From assembly GCA_947311845.1 (NCBI GenBank), contig CAMZMU010000107.1:40390838-40454837 (forward strand): 64,000 nucleotides of DNA, in the 5' to 3' direction. This document shows positions 46,044-57,288 of this stretch, in pieces; positions within the stretch are counted from its first letter, which is position 1; every line of letters begins with the position of its first letter. The notes beneath the pieces were generated by a model. That model saw nothing but the letters and a program-made list of their open reading frames with translations. It had not been told where the DNA came from and searched no databases. The stretch is from Poa pratensis (taxonomy: Eukaryota; Streptophyta; Magnoliopsida; Poales; Poaceae). Both the position numbers and the translations under genes were made by a program.

Positions 46044-46843
46044 TAACGAGTGGGGCCGCGCTGGACTGTGTCGCCCGTTGGACCTGACAAGTGGGGCCGC
46101 GTTGTAAGGTGACACTGGTTTGACCATTGGGCCGTGGTTCCGCTGGACTGTTGGGCCTATGCTTAGCGTCGCCGTAGCCTGTTATGCATTCACCGCTGCG
46201 TGCTGCCCCGATATAGGCCTGCTATGCATTGCTCCGCTGAACGACGTGCCTGCATGCATGCGCCGATGCGCGCCGCCACGACGTGCCTGCATGCATGCGC
46301 CGATGCGCGCCGCCACGATGCAGCCCTGGACGCAGCTTTGCTGCATGCTCGCAGCGACGACGCAGCCACGGACGCGACGCGATGATGCAGCCACGGACGC
46401 CGGGACAGTCGCTGCCGCGACGCGACGCATGCAGGGACAGTCGCTGCCGTGCCGCTCATCAGCCACGATGCAGCCACGAACGCAGACACGGTCGAGCCGC
46501 GCATCAACGTACGCAGAGACGGTCGCTGCCGCTGGTTCATCTCTTCTCGCACGCGTCTCCGCGTTTAAGAGCGTTGCATCGTCTCAGCCTTTTCGGTCCA
46601 GTCGCATCGATTCAGAGGAGCCATGAACGCGTGGCATACCAATCGTTTCAGTGGATGGCGAATTAAAGCAGCCGAGGCATACCGATCGACAAGCCGTGCC
46701 GGTTCGTAGCAACACGGCTCATCCTCCCCTATTTATACCCCCCAACCCTCTATCTCTTCTCCACAACTTCCATCTGTGCCGCCCCTTCTCTTCTTCACCT
46801 TACTCTCGAAAGCAGTCTCGAAGCGTAGCTAGGCGAGGAGAAG
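46044..46843 (+). other. GC-rich tandem repeats and promoter upstream of the 140-residue ORF
   Basis: A 37-bp unit, starting ACGACGTGCCTGCATGCATG, occurs twice in tandem (46241-46277 and 46278-46314). Further GATGCAGCCACGGACGC-type words follow to about 46500. ORFs here are repeat translations. CTATTTATACCC at about 46730 is a TATA box about 115 bases before the ATG at 46844. Confidence 0.7.
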
Positions 46844-47266
46844 ATGCAGTACAACGGCCCCACCTTCCTCTTGCCACCCACCGTGCCGGAGAGGCGGTAC
46901 CCAGCCGGAGTCGTCGTCGATTGTGAGCTCCGTGTGTGGGCGATCTCGCCATGGAGGGGTCCTCGTGCGCTTGCCGAGGGGTTTCTCCGTGCGGGCTATC
47001 AGCACCTCCCGGCGGGCTCGGAGAGGATGTTCCGCCTCGAGGAACTGCGTCCCCACGCCGGCGCGACGACGACAGGCTACCGCGCCATCTTCACCAACCG
47101 CTTCGATGCCTACTACCTGCTCGGCCAGGTGTTTTTTGGTGGGCAGGAGTTCATCTGTTTCACCACGTACAACTTCTTCACCGACGTGGCGAGCATCTTC
47201 CCCACATGCAACATCCACAGCCTCCCGTACTATCTCGGAGAGAACGGCCAGGAGGAGGAGCAGTGA
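46844..47266 (+). CDS. MULE-carried 140-residue protein of unknown function
   Basis: A single exon with its own TATA box (near 46730), ending at 47266 with an acidic GENGQEEEQ tail. The protein is compact and aromatic-rich (CELRVWAISPWRGP, YRAIFTNRFDAYYLLGQVFF, GQEFICFTTYNFFTDV). No signal peptide or membrane segment is obvious. I do not recognise a family. It lies just inside the left terminus and converges on the transposase, the position of the second gene (mudrB) in maize MuDR, but I see no sequence basis for calling it mudrB. Confidence 0.6.
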   Translation: MQYNGPTFLLPPTVPERRYPAGVVVDCELRVWAISPWRGPRALAEGFLRAGYQHLPAGSERMFRLEELRPHAGATTTGYRAIFTNRFDAYYLLGQVFFGGQEFICFTTYNFFTDVASIFPTCNIHSLPYYLGENGQEEEQ

Positions 47267-47855
47267 AGACGGTGCCCTAGTGTGTTAGGTCTCGTGATGC
47301 ATGTCTTGCCCTAGTGTGTTTGGGATTTTATTATATTTCTATGTATTGTTGTTGGTTGTATCGTGAACTCTTTATCTCTGTCGTGTTATATCGTGTTTTA
47401 TGTAAGAACTAGGGTGGGCACCCAAGAACTACTATCTATCTATGTTATTGTCGTTATAATCATGGTGTGCTTGTTATTTTCTTGTTGTTTTCTTTTTACA
47501 AATGTTTGTTTAAGACAAGTAAACGTAGTCAAATTTGTCAAAATGGATATGAAAGCTAGACAAAAAGAAGCTAATTTTTAAGCGTAAATGTTGGTGGCCA
47601 TATTGCATGTTTTTGAATCGTTGGTGGTCGTAGTGCATGGTAAAGAAGGTAAACAAGAAGAGTTGTAGTTGGCCATATTGGTAATTTTTGAATTGTTGTA
47701 AGATAAAGAAGAAGACTTGTATGAAAAAACAAGAAGAGTTGTATAAAAAAATATCACTCAACTGTTGTGTATGTGCAATTCGAAACAACGAGAAACGAGC
47801 TCTCAATTTGCCCATTTTTTAATTGTTGGTGTCAATTTTGGAATCAACATGCACC
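47267..47855. other. AT-rich spacer after the 140-residue ORF; no gene
   Basis: Holds the 3' UTR of the 140-residue ORF. It also has related TTGGTGGCCATATTGCATG, TTGGTGGTCGTAGTGCATG and TTGGCCATATTGGTAATTTT blocks, which look like short diverged repeats (about 47589-47690). Confidence 0.5.
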
Positions 47856-48004
47856 CTTTTTTTTTGCACTAAACCCGCCACTTTATTGATTAAACAACCA
47901 TAATGTCATTACAAAGAGTCTGCCGGATCAAGTCCGGGGACACACCACGCCACACTTCACTACTATAAGAGGCACAAGATTTAGCTAAAAGATGAGCAGC
48001 TACA
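47856..48004 (-). mobile_element. Short 5'-truncated LINE fragment in the MULE
   Basis: On the minus strand it reads as the end of a LINE RNase H domain (LLAKSCASYSSEVWRG, then SPDLIRQTLCNDIMVV and a stop), a short 3' UTR with AATAAAG, and a poly(A) of nine. Direct repeats of 18 bp with one mismatch flank it (47838-47855 and 48005-48022, TTGGARTCAACATGCACC). It is therefore a later LINE insertion inside the MULE. Confidence 0.8.
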
Positions 48005-48320
48005 TTGGAGTCAACATGCACCATGTGCAATCTAATAAGGGTATACAGCAAAAAAACACATAGTCAACGTCATGGACCAGACCAACCTAGCTTGGCCCTA
48101 TCGATTTGGGCCCAAGAACTCATTATACTTTTTTTTCATTTGCGCTACGTGTTGTCTGACGAAACTGAAAGTGTCAAGAACAGATGTTAAGCAAGAGAAC
48201 ACCAGATCGACACAGAGAATGATGGTAAGCACATAATTAACTGATACAGACCCAGTTTAAGCAACACAAGAGCACCAGATCCACACTAATAACATCACCA
48301 GATCCACACTAATAACATCT

Positions 48321-48958
48321 CTAATGACTGACGACTAGCAAGTAAGCAAATCCTAGAGCAATTACACAAAAGTAAAATCCTAAAGCTATGAGATTCGACT
48401 GCTTCTTCAATTCAGTCAGCTGCCTCAAGTTCTTGTTCATCTTCTTTAGTTCCCCCTTCAGATCCGCATCCCCAACTGTCGGAGCAGCACTGTCGGAGAC
48501 CAAATTCTGCTGCCGGGTTGCGGCACCATTGAAAGGCATCGAGCTCTGAGATCTAGCTCTAAGCCTGGCAACGTAGTTATCCAGCCATTCGAAATGGCCG
48601 CAATGGCTCACGATCTGAAACAAAAATATGAACCCTAAATCTCAGATCCAAGGAAAAAGAATTCAGAGCAAAGGGAAAAAGAAATCAGAGCAAAATCATG
48701 AGATCTAACCTGCCCCTCTGGCTTGCTCTCGCATTTCACGAACTCTCGCCCTTTGTTGCCATTCTTGTCCGACGTACAAGTCAACCGTACCAATGGCGCG
48801 ATGCGTTCGCAGTCAGGACATCGCTCCATGGGCACTGGACCATGCTGGGGCCACGAGGGGCGGGAGGCTGAACTAGAGTCCGACATATCTCGTCGCCGGA
48901 GAAGAAGAATCGCTGCTCTCGTCGCTGGAGAAGAAGAAGCAGAAGAAAGGGGAGACAA
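48321..48958 (-). CDS. GRF-type zinc-finger protein with C-terminal membrane segment, two exons
   Basis: Exons are 48958-48710 and 48614-48321 on the minus strand, joined in phase 0 at GGGCAG|GTTAGA and TTTCAG|ATCGTG. The first exon gives a Ser/Arg-rich N-terminus, then CPDCERIAPLVRLTC and GREFVKC. The second gives HCGHFEWLDNYVARL. Together these form a GRF zinc finger (C-x2-C ... C ... C/W). A short coiled coil (LKGELKKMNKNLRQL) and a hydrophobic helix (IALGFYFCVIALGFAYLLVV) end the protein. An alternative start is the Met at 48886. GRF fingers bind nucleic acid. In grasses such small GRF-plus-TM proteins are common near transposons. Here it is a MULE passenger of unknown role. Confidence 0.8.
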
Positions 48959-49079
48959 TGGTGGGCGAGGACGAGCTGCTCTGTGCGTGGGTGGAGACTG
49001 GAGAAGGAGCTGCTCTGTCAGATGGAGAAGGGGGAGATTTGACGATTTGCCTCGTTGTATTTTGCAGTTTTAATATTTG

Positions 49080-50173
49080 CAACATCTCGTCTCACTGACA
49101 TGTGGTGGTCATGTGCGAATAATCCAATTTCAGATGTAAAGTGGGGCAGATGGTAAAACTCCCTTGCGGCCAATCAAGATGCAGAACCAGCTTCGCGCGG
49201 ATCGCCCGTGGAAGGCCATATCTGACGGGTGGAGTTTGGCGCTAGATTCCGATCCGACGGCGGACGTTCGACGCTAGGGTTTGGAGAGATGCTCCGGGGT
49301 TTTGAGTCAGTCAACGGGGTTATTAGGGTTTGACCTGAACTTCAAATGGCCACAAATAGTTACAAAAAAATCAAAAAATGAAAAAACTTGCATAGTTCGT
49401 CGTTTTATAAGACATAGTTACCAAAAAACCCTGGGTTTAGGGTTAAGGGTCATTTTCATGAAAAACCATTTTCAGAAGTGAGACATCGAAATCACATTCA
49501 AATGAGCATAAGTAATTCAAAAAAAATCAAAATGACATAAAACCAGCGTACATGTTGTTATATGTGATATAGTTACTAGAAAAAAATATAAACATGGTTT
49601 ATGGATAATTGATTGAAAATTGTTTCCACAAAAGAGCTATCTTGTATAGAGTTGTTTAGAGTTCGAGAATAGAGTGATGGGTTCAAATGAGCATAAGTAA
49701 TTCAAAAAAATCAAAATGACATAAAACCAGCGCATAATGTTGTTATATGTGACATAGTTGCTCCTCAAAATTATTTGGATCATTTAGACAAGGTCGAATT
49801 TTTCATGAATTACAAATGGGGGTGTTTACCCTAGCTTCGGACCTCATTTGAAGCACATTTCTCACGACTACACAAAAATGATCGAATTGATCATCTAACA
49901 CGTATCATTGTAACATCACATCACAGAGCAAATGAATTCAATGGTGGTTTTGTAAAAGTTCAAATATGACCTCAAATTCAAATATTTGCCTCAAATTCAA
50001 ATTTTGTCTCCAATTTGAATTTGATCTCAAATTTCACATCAAAGTAAAAGTTTTCACAGATGACAACAGAAACCTTATTACAAATTCTAAAAGTTCAAAG
50101 TTTACAACTAGCATTCAAATTTCACATCTTTGTCTTGCTTCGAGTGTTCGACGACGGCTTAACCGCCTTGCTC
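49080..50173. repeat. AT-rich spacer with about 185-bp direct repeats
   Basis: TTCAAATGAGCATAAGTAAT and AAAATGACATAAAACCAGCG occur in both 49497-49572 and 49682-49762, followed by TGTTGTTATATGTGAYATAG. A weaker third copy starts near 49340. No gene is seen here. The 3' end of the transposase mRNA probably falls at its right side. Confidence 0.75.
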
Positions 50174-53143
50174 CTAGTTTCCCTTCTTCCTTTTGCTTTG
50201 CACTTGGGGTGCTGAGGGAGTTATGACCAGTTGACGATCATCTGTGGGTTCAATAATGTTCAAAGGAACTACAGGAATAATTACTTCCTCATCTCCAATA
50301 GACTCAAAACCTGCAAAAGCCATGGCTTCAAATTCCTCCTCATCTCTTGGCCTTTTTCTGTTGCCTCTAGTTGTCCTGGAGCTAGGTCAGAAAAAAATAA
50401 GATTATAAGCCATCGATTAAAAAGAGAAGAAATGCACAAAATTCAGTTGAGAAATGCACACATACCAAGGTGCCGGCACTGCTAATTCAGTTTCTTCATT
50501 CTCCTCGGCTGTGGCTGCAATCAGCTCTACCTCTGCATTCTCCTCTGCATTTGTTGCTGCCCATCGTTCCTCTTCTCCAAATGATGCATCCACTGGATTG
50601 GTACAAAGCCTACGAATGTGCCCTAGAACTCCACATTTTTTGCACTTCCTCTGTTTTTTGACACGACCCTCTTCACCTCTTCTGAACCTGTTCTTCTTTG
50701 GTCTTCCTGGTGGTCTAGTGATTACAGGAGAATGTAGTTTGAACCCTGGATCTACCTGGATCCATTGATCCTTTCCCAAGAGTGCAGGCACATTAGAAGC
50801 ATATGCAGCCCTGAATTTTGCAACAGAAAAATATTCAGAGATGTATTGATCGACTTCACCATCTTCACCACCGATAACCGTCATCAGATGCAGGGCATGT
50901 ATGCATGGCTTCCCTCGGAGCTGCCATTGCCTACAACTGCATTCCCTAGCTGCTAGGTTAACTGGATACCTCCATTCCCTGTTTTTACTGTCAGTATATG
51001 TTACCTCAGCCACCAGTGTGTCTGAGCGAATGCATTTCATCTTCAGACCTCTTGCCTTGGCATGCAATGCCTTAATAAGAGATGGAAGCATAAGATGGCC
51101 AACATATTCTTTTTCTGCAATTCTTTTCCGGAGAGCCATCTTTATCATGATCATTTGCCGAATCTTATCAAATAATTGCCACAACAAAAGCCCTTTCAAT
51201 TTCTTGATCTTTGCATTGAAACACTCTGCCAAGTTACTTGTCACATAGTCCACTTTGCAGATTGTATTGAATTTGCTTCTTGACCACAACTTCCCATGAT
51301 GTGCATCTAGGTACTCCTTCACCAGAGGATTGTGAGCATACAACACACCCAAATGGTGCTCATGCTTCCTCTCACTGCATGTGTATGATGCTGGCCACAA
51401 ATTATCGTCATAAATTTTACCTTTGAATTTGTTTCTGAAATTTTGCACTAGGTGGCGCATACATTCCCTATGCTCCACTCCAGGGAATACAATTCCTACT
51501 GCACTTTCTAACCCCTTGCAAGCATCAGTGTGTATAGCTAAACCTGGGGTGTACCTATTACATTGCGCAAATTCTGCAGAAACCAGACCCAACTTTCTTC
51601 GCACTCTACCTCCACCACACCAAATGCAACTGGGAATAGCCAGTTGTTTCCATCAACAGCACAAGCTGCCACTAGCTGTCCTCTCCATCTTCCATTCAAA
51701 GCTGTTGCATCAATAGCCAAATAGGGCCTACAACCATCCAGAAATCCCTGCCAGCAAGCCTTGAAACAAACAAATGCCCTCCTGAAGCACTCCTTCTCAA
51801 ATGTCTTCCCTCTTATTTTGTATGGAACTGTATGCTTGTCAATTTCTACAACACTCCCTGGACTGGCAGCTTCCACTTCAGCTTTAAATGTGTAGAGCAA
51901 TTGAAAGCTGTCATTCCAAGCACCATTAATCCTGTCAAGAGCCATCTCCTTGCCATAGAAAATCCTCATGTAAGGTATATCAATCTTGTACTTCTCAAAT
52001 AACTTCCCATGGAGTGCTGTTGGACCAAGTGTTGGTGTTTCTCTCAACCAGTCCAAAACTGCATCTGCCACCCACCTAGTCTTTGCTAGCTTTGTTTTAT
52101 TCTTTCCCCCTCCCCCTCCAGGTGGACAAGTGTGCTTGTGTTCGTTCTTTTTTATCTGAAACAAAATAAAAAAGAGAAACACAGTTAAGAAAAAATTACA
52201 CAATGATCTGTATATACAATGAATTAATATAAACTGAAATACACAAACAAACCTGAATCAAGTTGCTCCTCAACATTACTGATGCATGCAACCTCCATCT
52301 GCACCTAGGATATGGGCAATGAACAGTGAACCTTGTTGGCTCACTCCTATCAACCACATATGTATTTTCAGAGATAATGCAGTACGTAGTCACTGCATTA
52401 CGACAGTCCACCATCGACTGAAAAACTGTGCCGACAGTAAGCTGAGGATCTTCCCTGTTCCACTCAATTGCTGGCATGTCATCACCATCATATTCATCGA
52501 TAACTAAGCTGTCCATGTTCTCCCCCCTCTCTTCATCGTCAGTGTCATTAAATCTTGCACCGTTGATAGCTTCCTCCTGATATTCATCATCCATAGCTTG
52601 TTGACTAACTGTATCAACAAGATCAGGGTACATCCTCTCATCCTCATCATCAGCTCGAGGCACTTCATCGTCTGGCTCTGCATCTTGTTCTACATCGGCT
52701 GCAGCAGCCATAGGAGAAGCGGCAGAAGAAGTGGCACCAGACATATTGTTACTTGCTGAACCACTAACTCTGCTTGGTCTCGACCTACATGGAGTGCCGG
52801 GGCGCTCGCTATTAGCAGAGGCAGAAGATTTTTGAACACCCTTCCCCTTGTCCCGATCAGTGCCTCGTGGCCTAAGCACCTCGACAAGAATTTTACCGAA
52901 GCGGCTTTCAGCACCCGTAGCGAAGAGCAATTCCAGATGCTCGTCGCAAGTTAGTGGGACAAATTGTTGTTCACTACTGCTGAAATATTTCAGCTCAACA
53001 GCATCGGCGTCAGTCCAACCATATGGAGGAGAACTTAATGCATTCCGCAAAGCTTTGAACGAAATGCTTGTTTCTACCACCTTCGGATAGCAAAAGCTAG
53101 ACATCAAATGCGGTTTTCTACCGCGTAGCACACTAGCTTCCAT
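50174..53143 (-). CDS. MuDR-type transposase (MULE transposase), three exons
   Basis: Exons are 53143-52253, 52155-50466 and 50381-50174, all GT-AG. The first encodes an acidic N-terminal part with a MuDR N-terminal domain (TVGTVFQSMVDCRNAVTTY, then a Cys/His DNA-binding motif continued in exon 2, HCPYPRCRWRLHAS ... KHTC). Exon 2 has the DDE core: Asp in LAIDATALNGRW (51711-51709), Asp in AIHTDACKGLE (about 51525), Glu in SNLAECFNAK (about 51225). A SWIM finger (CSCRQWQLRGKPCIHAL) and a CCHC knuckle (CKKCGVLGHIRRLC) follow. The only break is one base missing from a C run near 51547. With that base counted, the exon 2 and exon 3 phases agree and the protein is about 929 residues. It cuts and pastes the element in the nucleus. 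Confidence 0.93.
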
Positions 53144-53588
53144 TCTAACAGTCAGCCGGAAAGCAATCGCGGGATCAATCCTATTCGATTAGCAAATAAA
53201 GGTTTGAGTTAGGCCAGCAAAATTGGACAGATTCACGCGACCACCGGTCCAATACGGCCTACCTAACGAATCAGAACATCAATTAGAGAGGAAACAATGC
53301 TTACCCAGGGGTAATCCATGAATTATCCGCCGCCGATTCGACCCAATCCTCTCCTCGGTCGATGGGCCGGAGTGGGCGCTCCCCCGACATCGCTGCTTCC
53401 TCCAGATGGGGGTGGGGGTAGATGTGGCGGAGGGCAAGACAATGGCGGAGGTGGACTAGGGTTAGACGCTGCAGGACACGAGGGTGGCGGAGGCGGCACG
53501 ACGGCGGCGGAGGTGCTCGAGCTCGAGCTCGATCTGATTCAGTACGCAAGGAGGCCCCACGCGTCAGTAAGCAACGACAGTTAGGACT
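53144..53588. other. Transposase promoter side and right subterminal region of the MULE
   Basis: Contains the 5' UTR of the transposase. Near 53325-53530 there is a GC-rich stretch with GGCGGAGGTGGACTAGG-type words. ORFs across it are not supported. Confidence 0.5.
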
Positions 53589-53742
53589 GAGTTAACGGTC
53601 AAAGCTTGACCCGACGACAAACGTCCAGTTTGACATGTTGTGAGCACTTCAGACAAGCGAGTGGGGAAAAGTGAGCATAAGCTAAGATCGTGGGGAAAAG
53701 TGAGTACAACTAAGGAACCAGGGGCACAGAAATAAAAATCCC
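53589..53742 (-). repeat. MULE right terminal inverted repeat
   Basis: Inverted partner of 45889-46043. The outermost bases are GGGATTTTTATTTCTGTGCC on the minus strand, directly next to the AAATAAAAA target duplication. Confidence 0.92.
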
Positions 53743-53751
53743 AAATAAAAA

Positions 53752-56184
53752 ATGATGATGGTGTGGCACTTACTGATCATCAACAAAAAGCTGCGGCTTT
53801 TCTCCAGAGTTTCAAGAACAGAATGGGTGTGTCCATCCCCACTGTTAGGCCTTTCAACCTGACTGAACTTCTGCCCACAGTGGATAATTTAGAAGATTTA
53901 GTGGCCCCCTTCACAGCTGAGGAAATTGAGGGCGTTCTGAAAAATATGAAAACTGACAAAGCTCCTCGACCGGATGGTTTTAATGGCTTGTTCTTGAAAA
54001 AATGCTGGCATATTGTTAAGGAGGATTTTACAAAATTATGCCTTGACTTCCACTCTGGACAGCTTCCTCTTCAAAGCATAAATGGGTCCTTCATTACCCT
54101 TATTCCAAAAGTGCAGACACCAGAGACAGTCAGTGACTTTAGGCCCATTTCTCTGACCAATACAAGCCTGAAATTCTTAACCAAGTTGCTAGCCAACAGG
54201 CTTCAGTTGATCATCACCAAAACCATTCATGATAATCAATATGGTTTTATAAAAAACAGGACTATTCAAGACTGCCTGGCTTGGTCGTTTGAGTTCCTCT
54301 TCCAATGTAAGCAGTCCAAAAGGAAAGTGGTTATTCTAAAAATAGACTTTGAAAAAGCCTTTGACACACTTGATCATGAAGCCATTATTGCTGTGCTACG
54401 AGCAAAAGGTTTCCCTGAATTATTTCTGGTTTGGGTTAGAGAGATTCTGTCTTCTGGATCTTCCTCTGTTCTGCTAAATGGGGTACCTGGTAAACCTTTT
54501 GTTTGTAAAAGAGGTGTTCGACAAGGTGATCCACTTTCCCCACTGCTCTTTGTTGAAGGTGCCGATCTACTGCAGAGTCTTGTGAACAAAGCATATAAAG
54601 ATGGCCTTTTATCTGCTCCTATCCCCATGAGAAAGGACTACCCCATAATACAGTATGCTGATGACACAATTGTGGTTCTTCCAGCCAATAAAAATGACCT
54701 GAAGGTTTTCAAGGAAATTCTGAGTCTATATGCTGCTTTCACTGGGCTCAAAGTAAACTTCCATAAATCCTCAATGATGTCTATCAATGTTCCCCATGAG
54801 GAGGTAGTGGAATTGGCACAGTTTTTTGAGTGCAAGCTGGGCACTATGCCTTTCATCTATCTTGGTCTGCCTATGGGAACAACAAGACCAACGATTAGAG
54901 ACATGTCTCCACTAACTGACAGAGTTGAAAGACGACTGTCAGCTACTACTGCATTCTTGTCATATGGAGACCGACTGGTCATTGTTAATTCGGTGATATC
55001 CTCCCTGCCAACTTATTATATGTTGTGCCTTGTTTTGCCTGAGGGTTTGCTTGAAACTGTTAATAGAGGAAGACGTCACTGTCTATGGAGGAAGAAAGAC
55101 AAAGATAAGGTGAATTCCCTTGCTGCTTGGGATTTGGTGTGTCGGCCAAAGAACAAGGGTGGACTTGGCATTATTAATTTAAAAGTTCAGAACAAGGCAT
55201 TGTTATTAAAGCATCTCCACAAGTTCTACAACGATGATAGTACACCCTGGGTACAACTGATTAAAGATGCATGTTACCACAATATGGTTCCTCATGCAGT
55301 CATCCCCTCTGGTTCTTTCTGGTGGAGAGGGGTTTTCTCTCTAGTTGATGCATACAGAGCAATTACAAATTGTACAATTGGCAATGGTACTTCAGTCTTG
55401 TTCTGGTCTGACGTTTGGCTTCATGGAAAACTGGAGGAGAAATTTCCCAGACTGTACTCTTTTGCTCTGGATAAATTGCAGTCTGTGGCAGATTGCATGA
55501 ATGCTGGAAATTTTCATCAGTTATTCTTCCTTCCTCTCTCCCTGGAGGCACAGCAGGAATACAACCAACTACAGGTTCTGCTACAGGGTGTCACTCTCTC
55601 TGCTGAGAGCAAAGATGAATGGAAGTGCACGATTGGTAATGGTAATTTTAAGCCAAGCAAAATTTATAAGCTACATTTTGCGGACATGCCGACTGATGGC
55701 CCATCATGCTGGATTTGGCGAAGCAAATGTCAATCCAAACACAAATTTTTTGCCTGGCTGCTGTTACATGATAGAATTAATACACAAGAGATGTTGATTA
55801 GGAGACACTGGGCTGTTTCAGATAACCCAAACTGTATCATGTGCTCTGCTCAAGTAATGGAAGATTGGCGCCATCTCTTCTTCAACTGCCTCTTTAGTAC
55901 TCGTGTATGGAACTATATTCAGATCTCCTGGAGGCAAGGGAATACTGCTGCTCAAGTCCTTGCTGAAGCAAAAAAAAGGCTTTTCTGGACCATGCTTTTC
56001 TGAAATTGTGATTCTAGCATGTTGGGCGATATGGAAACAAAGGAATGGATGGATCTTCAAGAACATCAAGCCCTCCTTCCGAGGTTGGAAGGCCTGTTTT
56101 GTACAGGAAGTCACTTTGCTCAAATATAGAGCGAAGCCCACTGATGTCCCTTTCATTTCATCATGGCTTGACAGTCTATTTTGA
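53752..56184 (+). CDS. LINE ORF2, C-terminal part: reverse transcriptase and zinc-binding tail
   Basis: This continues ORF2 after the MULE. RT motifs include PRPDGFNGLFLKKCW, ITLIPKVQTPETVSDFRPIS, VVILKIDFEKAFDTLDHEAI, KRGVRQGDPLSPLLF and the catalytic YADD at 54654-54665. KVNFHKSS, FIYLGLPMG and the RT-associated zinc-binding region follow (SKHKFFAWLLLHDRINTQEML ... CIMCSAQVMEDWRHLFFNC). The frame closes at 56003, but a second frame continues with EIVILACWAIWKQRNGWIFK and stops at 56184, the usual end of this tail. A small indel near 55999 is therefore likely. The catalytic core has no other break. Confidence 0.92.
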
Positions 56185-56303
56185 TTTCTTGTAAATATTT
56201 GTAAATATTGTACATTACCTTGTCTTTCTCTTTTTGTTTAATAAAGTGGTGAAAAGAGGCTGTGGGGGGCGCCCCTGCAGTAGAAAAGTTTCAAAAAAAA
56301 AAA
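56185..56303 (+). terminator. LINE 3' UTR and poly(A) tail
   Basis: About 106 bases with AATAAAGTGG at 56241 and a GC-rich GGGGGGCGCCCC palindrome (about 56263-56275) close to the A run (56291-56302). Confidence 0.8.
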
Positions 56304-57288
56304 ACATGAATAAGTGATAGCTCTTCAAAAAGGATTTGCAAACTATTACGCATAAACAAGCTCATGAATCATGCAACTATATGTATCATTAAAAATCAAC
56401 TCAAACATCCCTTTTCCCAATCTTATAAAAGCATCCAACATATTTCAACCCATATTTCCAGTAGCTCTCCCATATGTAAATGATAGTGTGGTGGTCTCTC
56501 AAAGAATCAAACCAAAACAAACAAAAGACGCTCCAAGTTTAAGCGATAAAGTGTTTCGATCGAAAAACAGAAGTTGGACGTGTGCAAACCGAGAGTGTGT
56601 AGGTCCAGCGGGGTTGTCTTCACATCCCCAAGCTTATGGTCTTCACCATCCTTGGATAGCTCTTGGTGCATCTCCTCCAATCCCTCTGAAAAAACTTCAA
56701 AACACCGTTTCTCCATTTCTTTTCTGTGGGGTGCATTAATAGTGATAAACAAATAGGTTTCTTGCTGCATATAATCCTTGAACAAAAATTCATATGAAAT
56801 GTCCAGAAAGTGTATAATGTTGTATGCCTACTCATAAACTCAATTGGATCAAAAAGATTCAACTTAAAAGCTCAAAGCATGCATCAAACAAAATGGGACA
56901 GAATCTGTCCAGAAAAACAGCAGCAGCAAAACATATTTTTCTACCCTACCAAACTTTCTCGAAAAATTCCGAAAAAATTCATGCATACATAGGATGAAAA
57001 GTTGCAACTACAGTTCAAATATGAGCTCATTCGGAGTTACAGAATAAGAATTAAAATCATACCGTGCACTGACTCGTGCAGGAATAAAATCTCCGAACGC
57101 TATAAGCAACTTTTTCAAACCAAAAAGGGTAAAACTTGGCACTTTATTGAAAATTCCAGAACCTAAACTATAAACAAAGTCTCTTGGTACAGCAAGAGGA
57201 CACAAAGAAAATCACATAAAAAATAACCGGGTTGCCTCCCGCAAAGCGCTTTCTTTATAGCCATATAGCTAGGCTTCTTACTTGTTGT
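56304..57288 (-). other. Athila-like element, noncoding interior after the protease ORF
   Basis: Continues the Athila interior on the right side of the LINE. On the minus strand, past the protease stop, it contains GCGGGAGGCAACCCGG (near 57230-57245), a sequence commonly seen after the coding region of Athila-type elements, then AT-rich DNA. RT, RNase H and integrase are absent. Confidence 0.7.

Larger units (their letters stand above)
45889..53742 (-). mobile_element. MuDR-type MULE, 7.85 kb, nested in the LINE
   Basis: It is flanked by a perfect 9-bp target duplication, AAATAAAAA (45880-45888 and 53743-53751), the hallmark of Mutator-like elements. Terminal inverted repeats of about 150 bp begin GGGATTTTTTATTTCTGTGC at left and, on the other strand, GGGATTTTTATTTCTGTGCC at right. 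Both contain TTCCTTAGTTGTACTCA and two GCTCACTTTTCCCCA words. It carries a transposase gene and a GRF-finger gene on the minus strand and a convergent 140-residue ORF. It appears autonomous or recently so. Confidence 0.95.
40690..56303 (+). mobile_element. Near-full-length L1/RIL-type LINE, split by a MULE
   Basis: It starts about 40690, before a C-rich 5' UTR, and ends in a poly(A) run at 56291-56302. Removing the MULE (45889-53742) and one 9-bp duplication leaves about 7.7 kb. It has ORF1 (zinc knuckles) in two frames and a long ORF2 with endonuclease, RT and a zinc-binding tail. The ORF2 frame runs straight across the MULE site, so the LINE was intact there when hit. I found no convincing target duplication: only a weak similarity between ATGTTTGACATATAGCT at left and the sequence after the poly(A). 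Confidence 0.88.

Noticed and set aside
46120..46666. Cys/Met/Arg-rich ORFs at the left of the MULE
   Set aside because: They translate the 37-bp GCATGC-rich tandem repeats and overlap in three frames.
50417..51604. Separate transposase fragment as an independent gene
   Set aside because: It joins the preceding exon at a one-base gap in a C run, and the downstream splice phase only agrees if they are one exon.
39730..56320. Target duplication of the L1/RIL LINE (GATGAATAAGTGA near 39730 versus ATGAATAAGTGATAG at 56304)
   Set aside because: The left match lies almost 1 kb before the LINE start inside Athila sequence, so it is a chance or internal repeat match. No convincing duplication was found.
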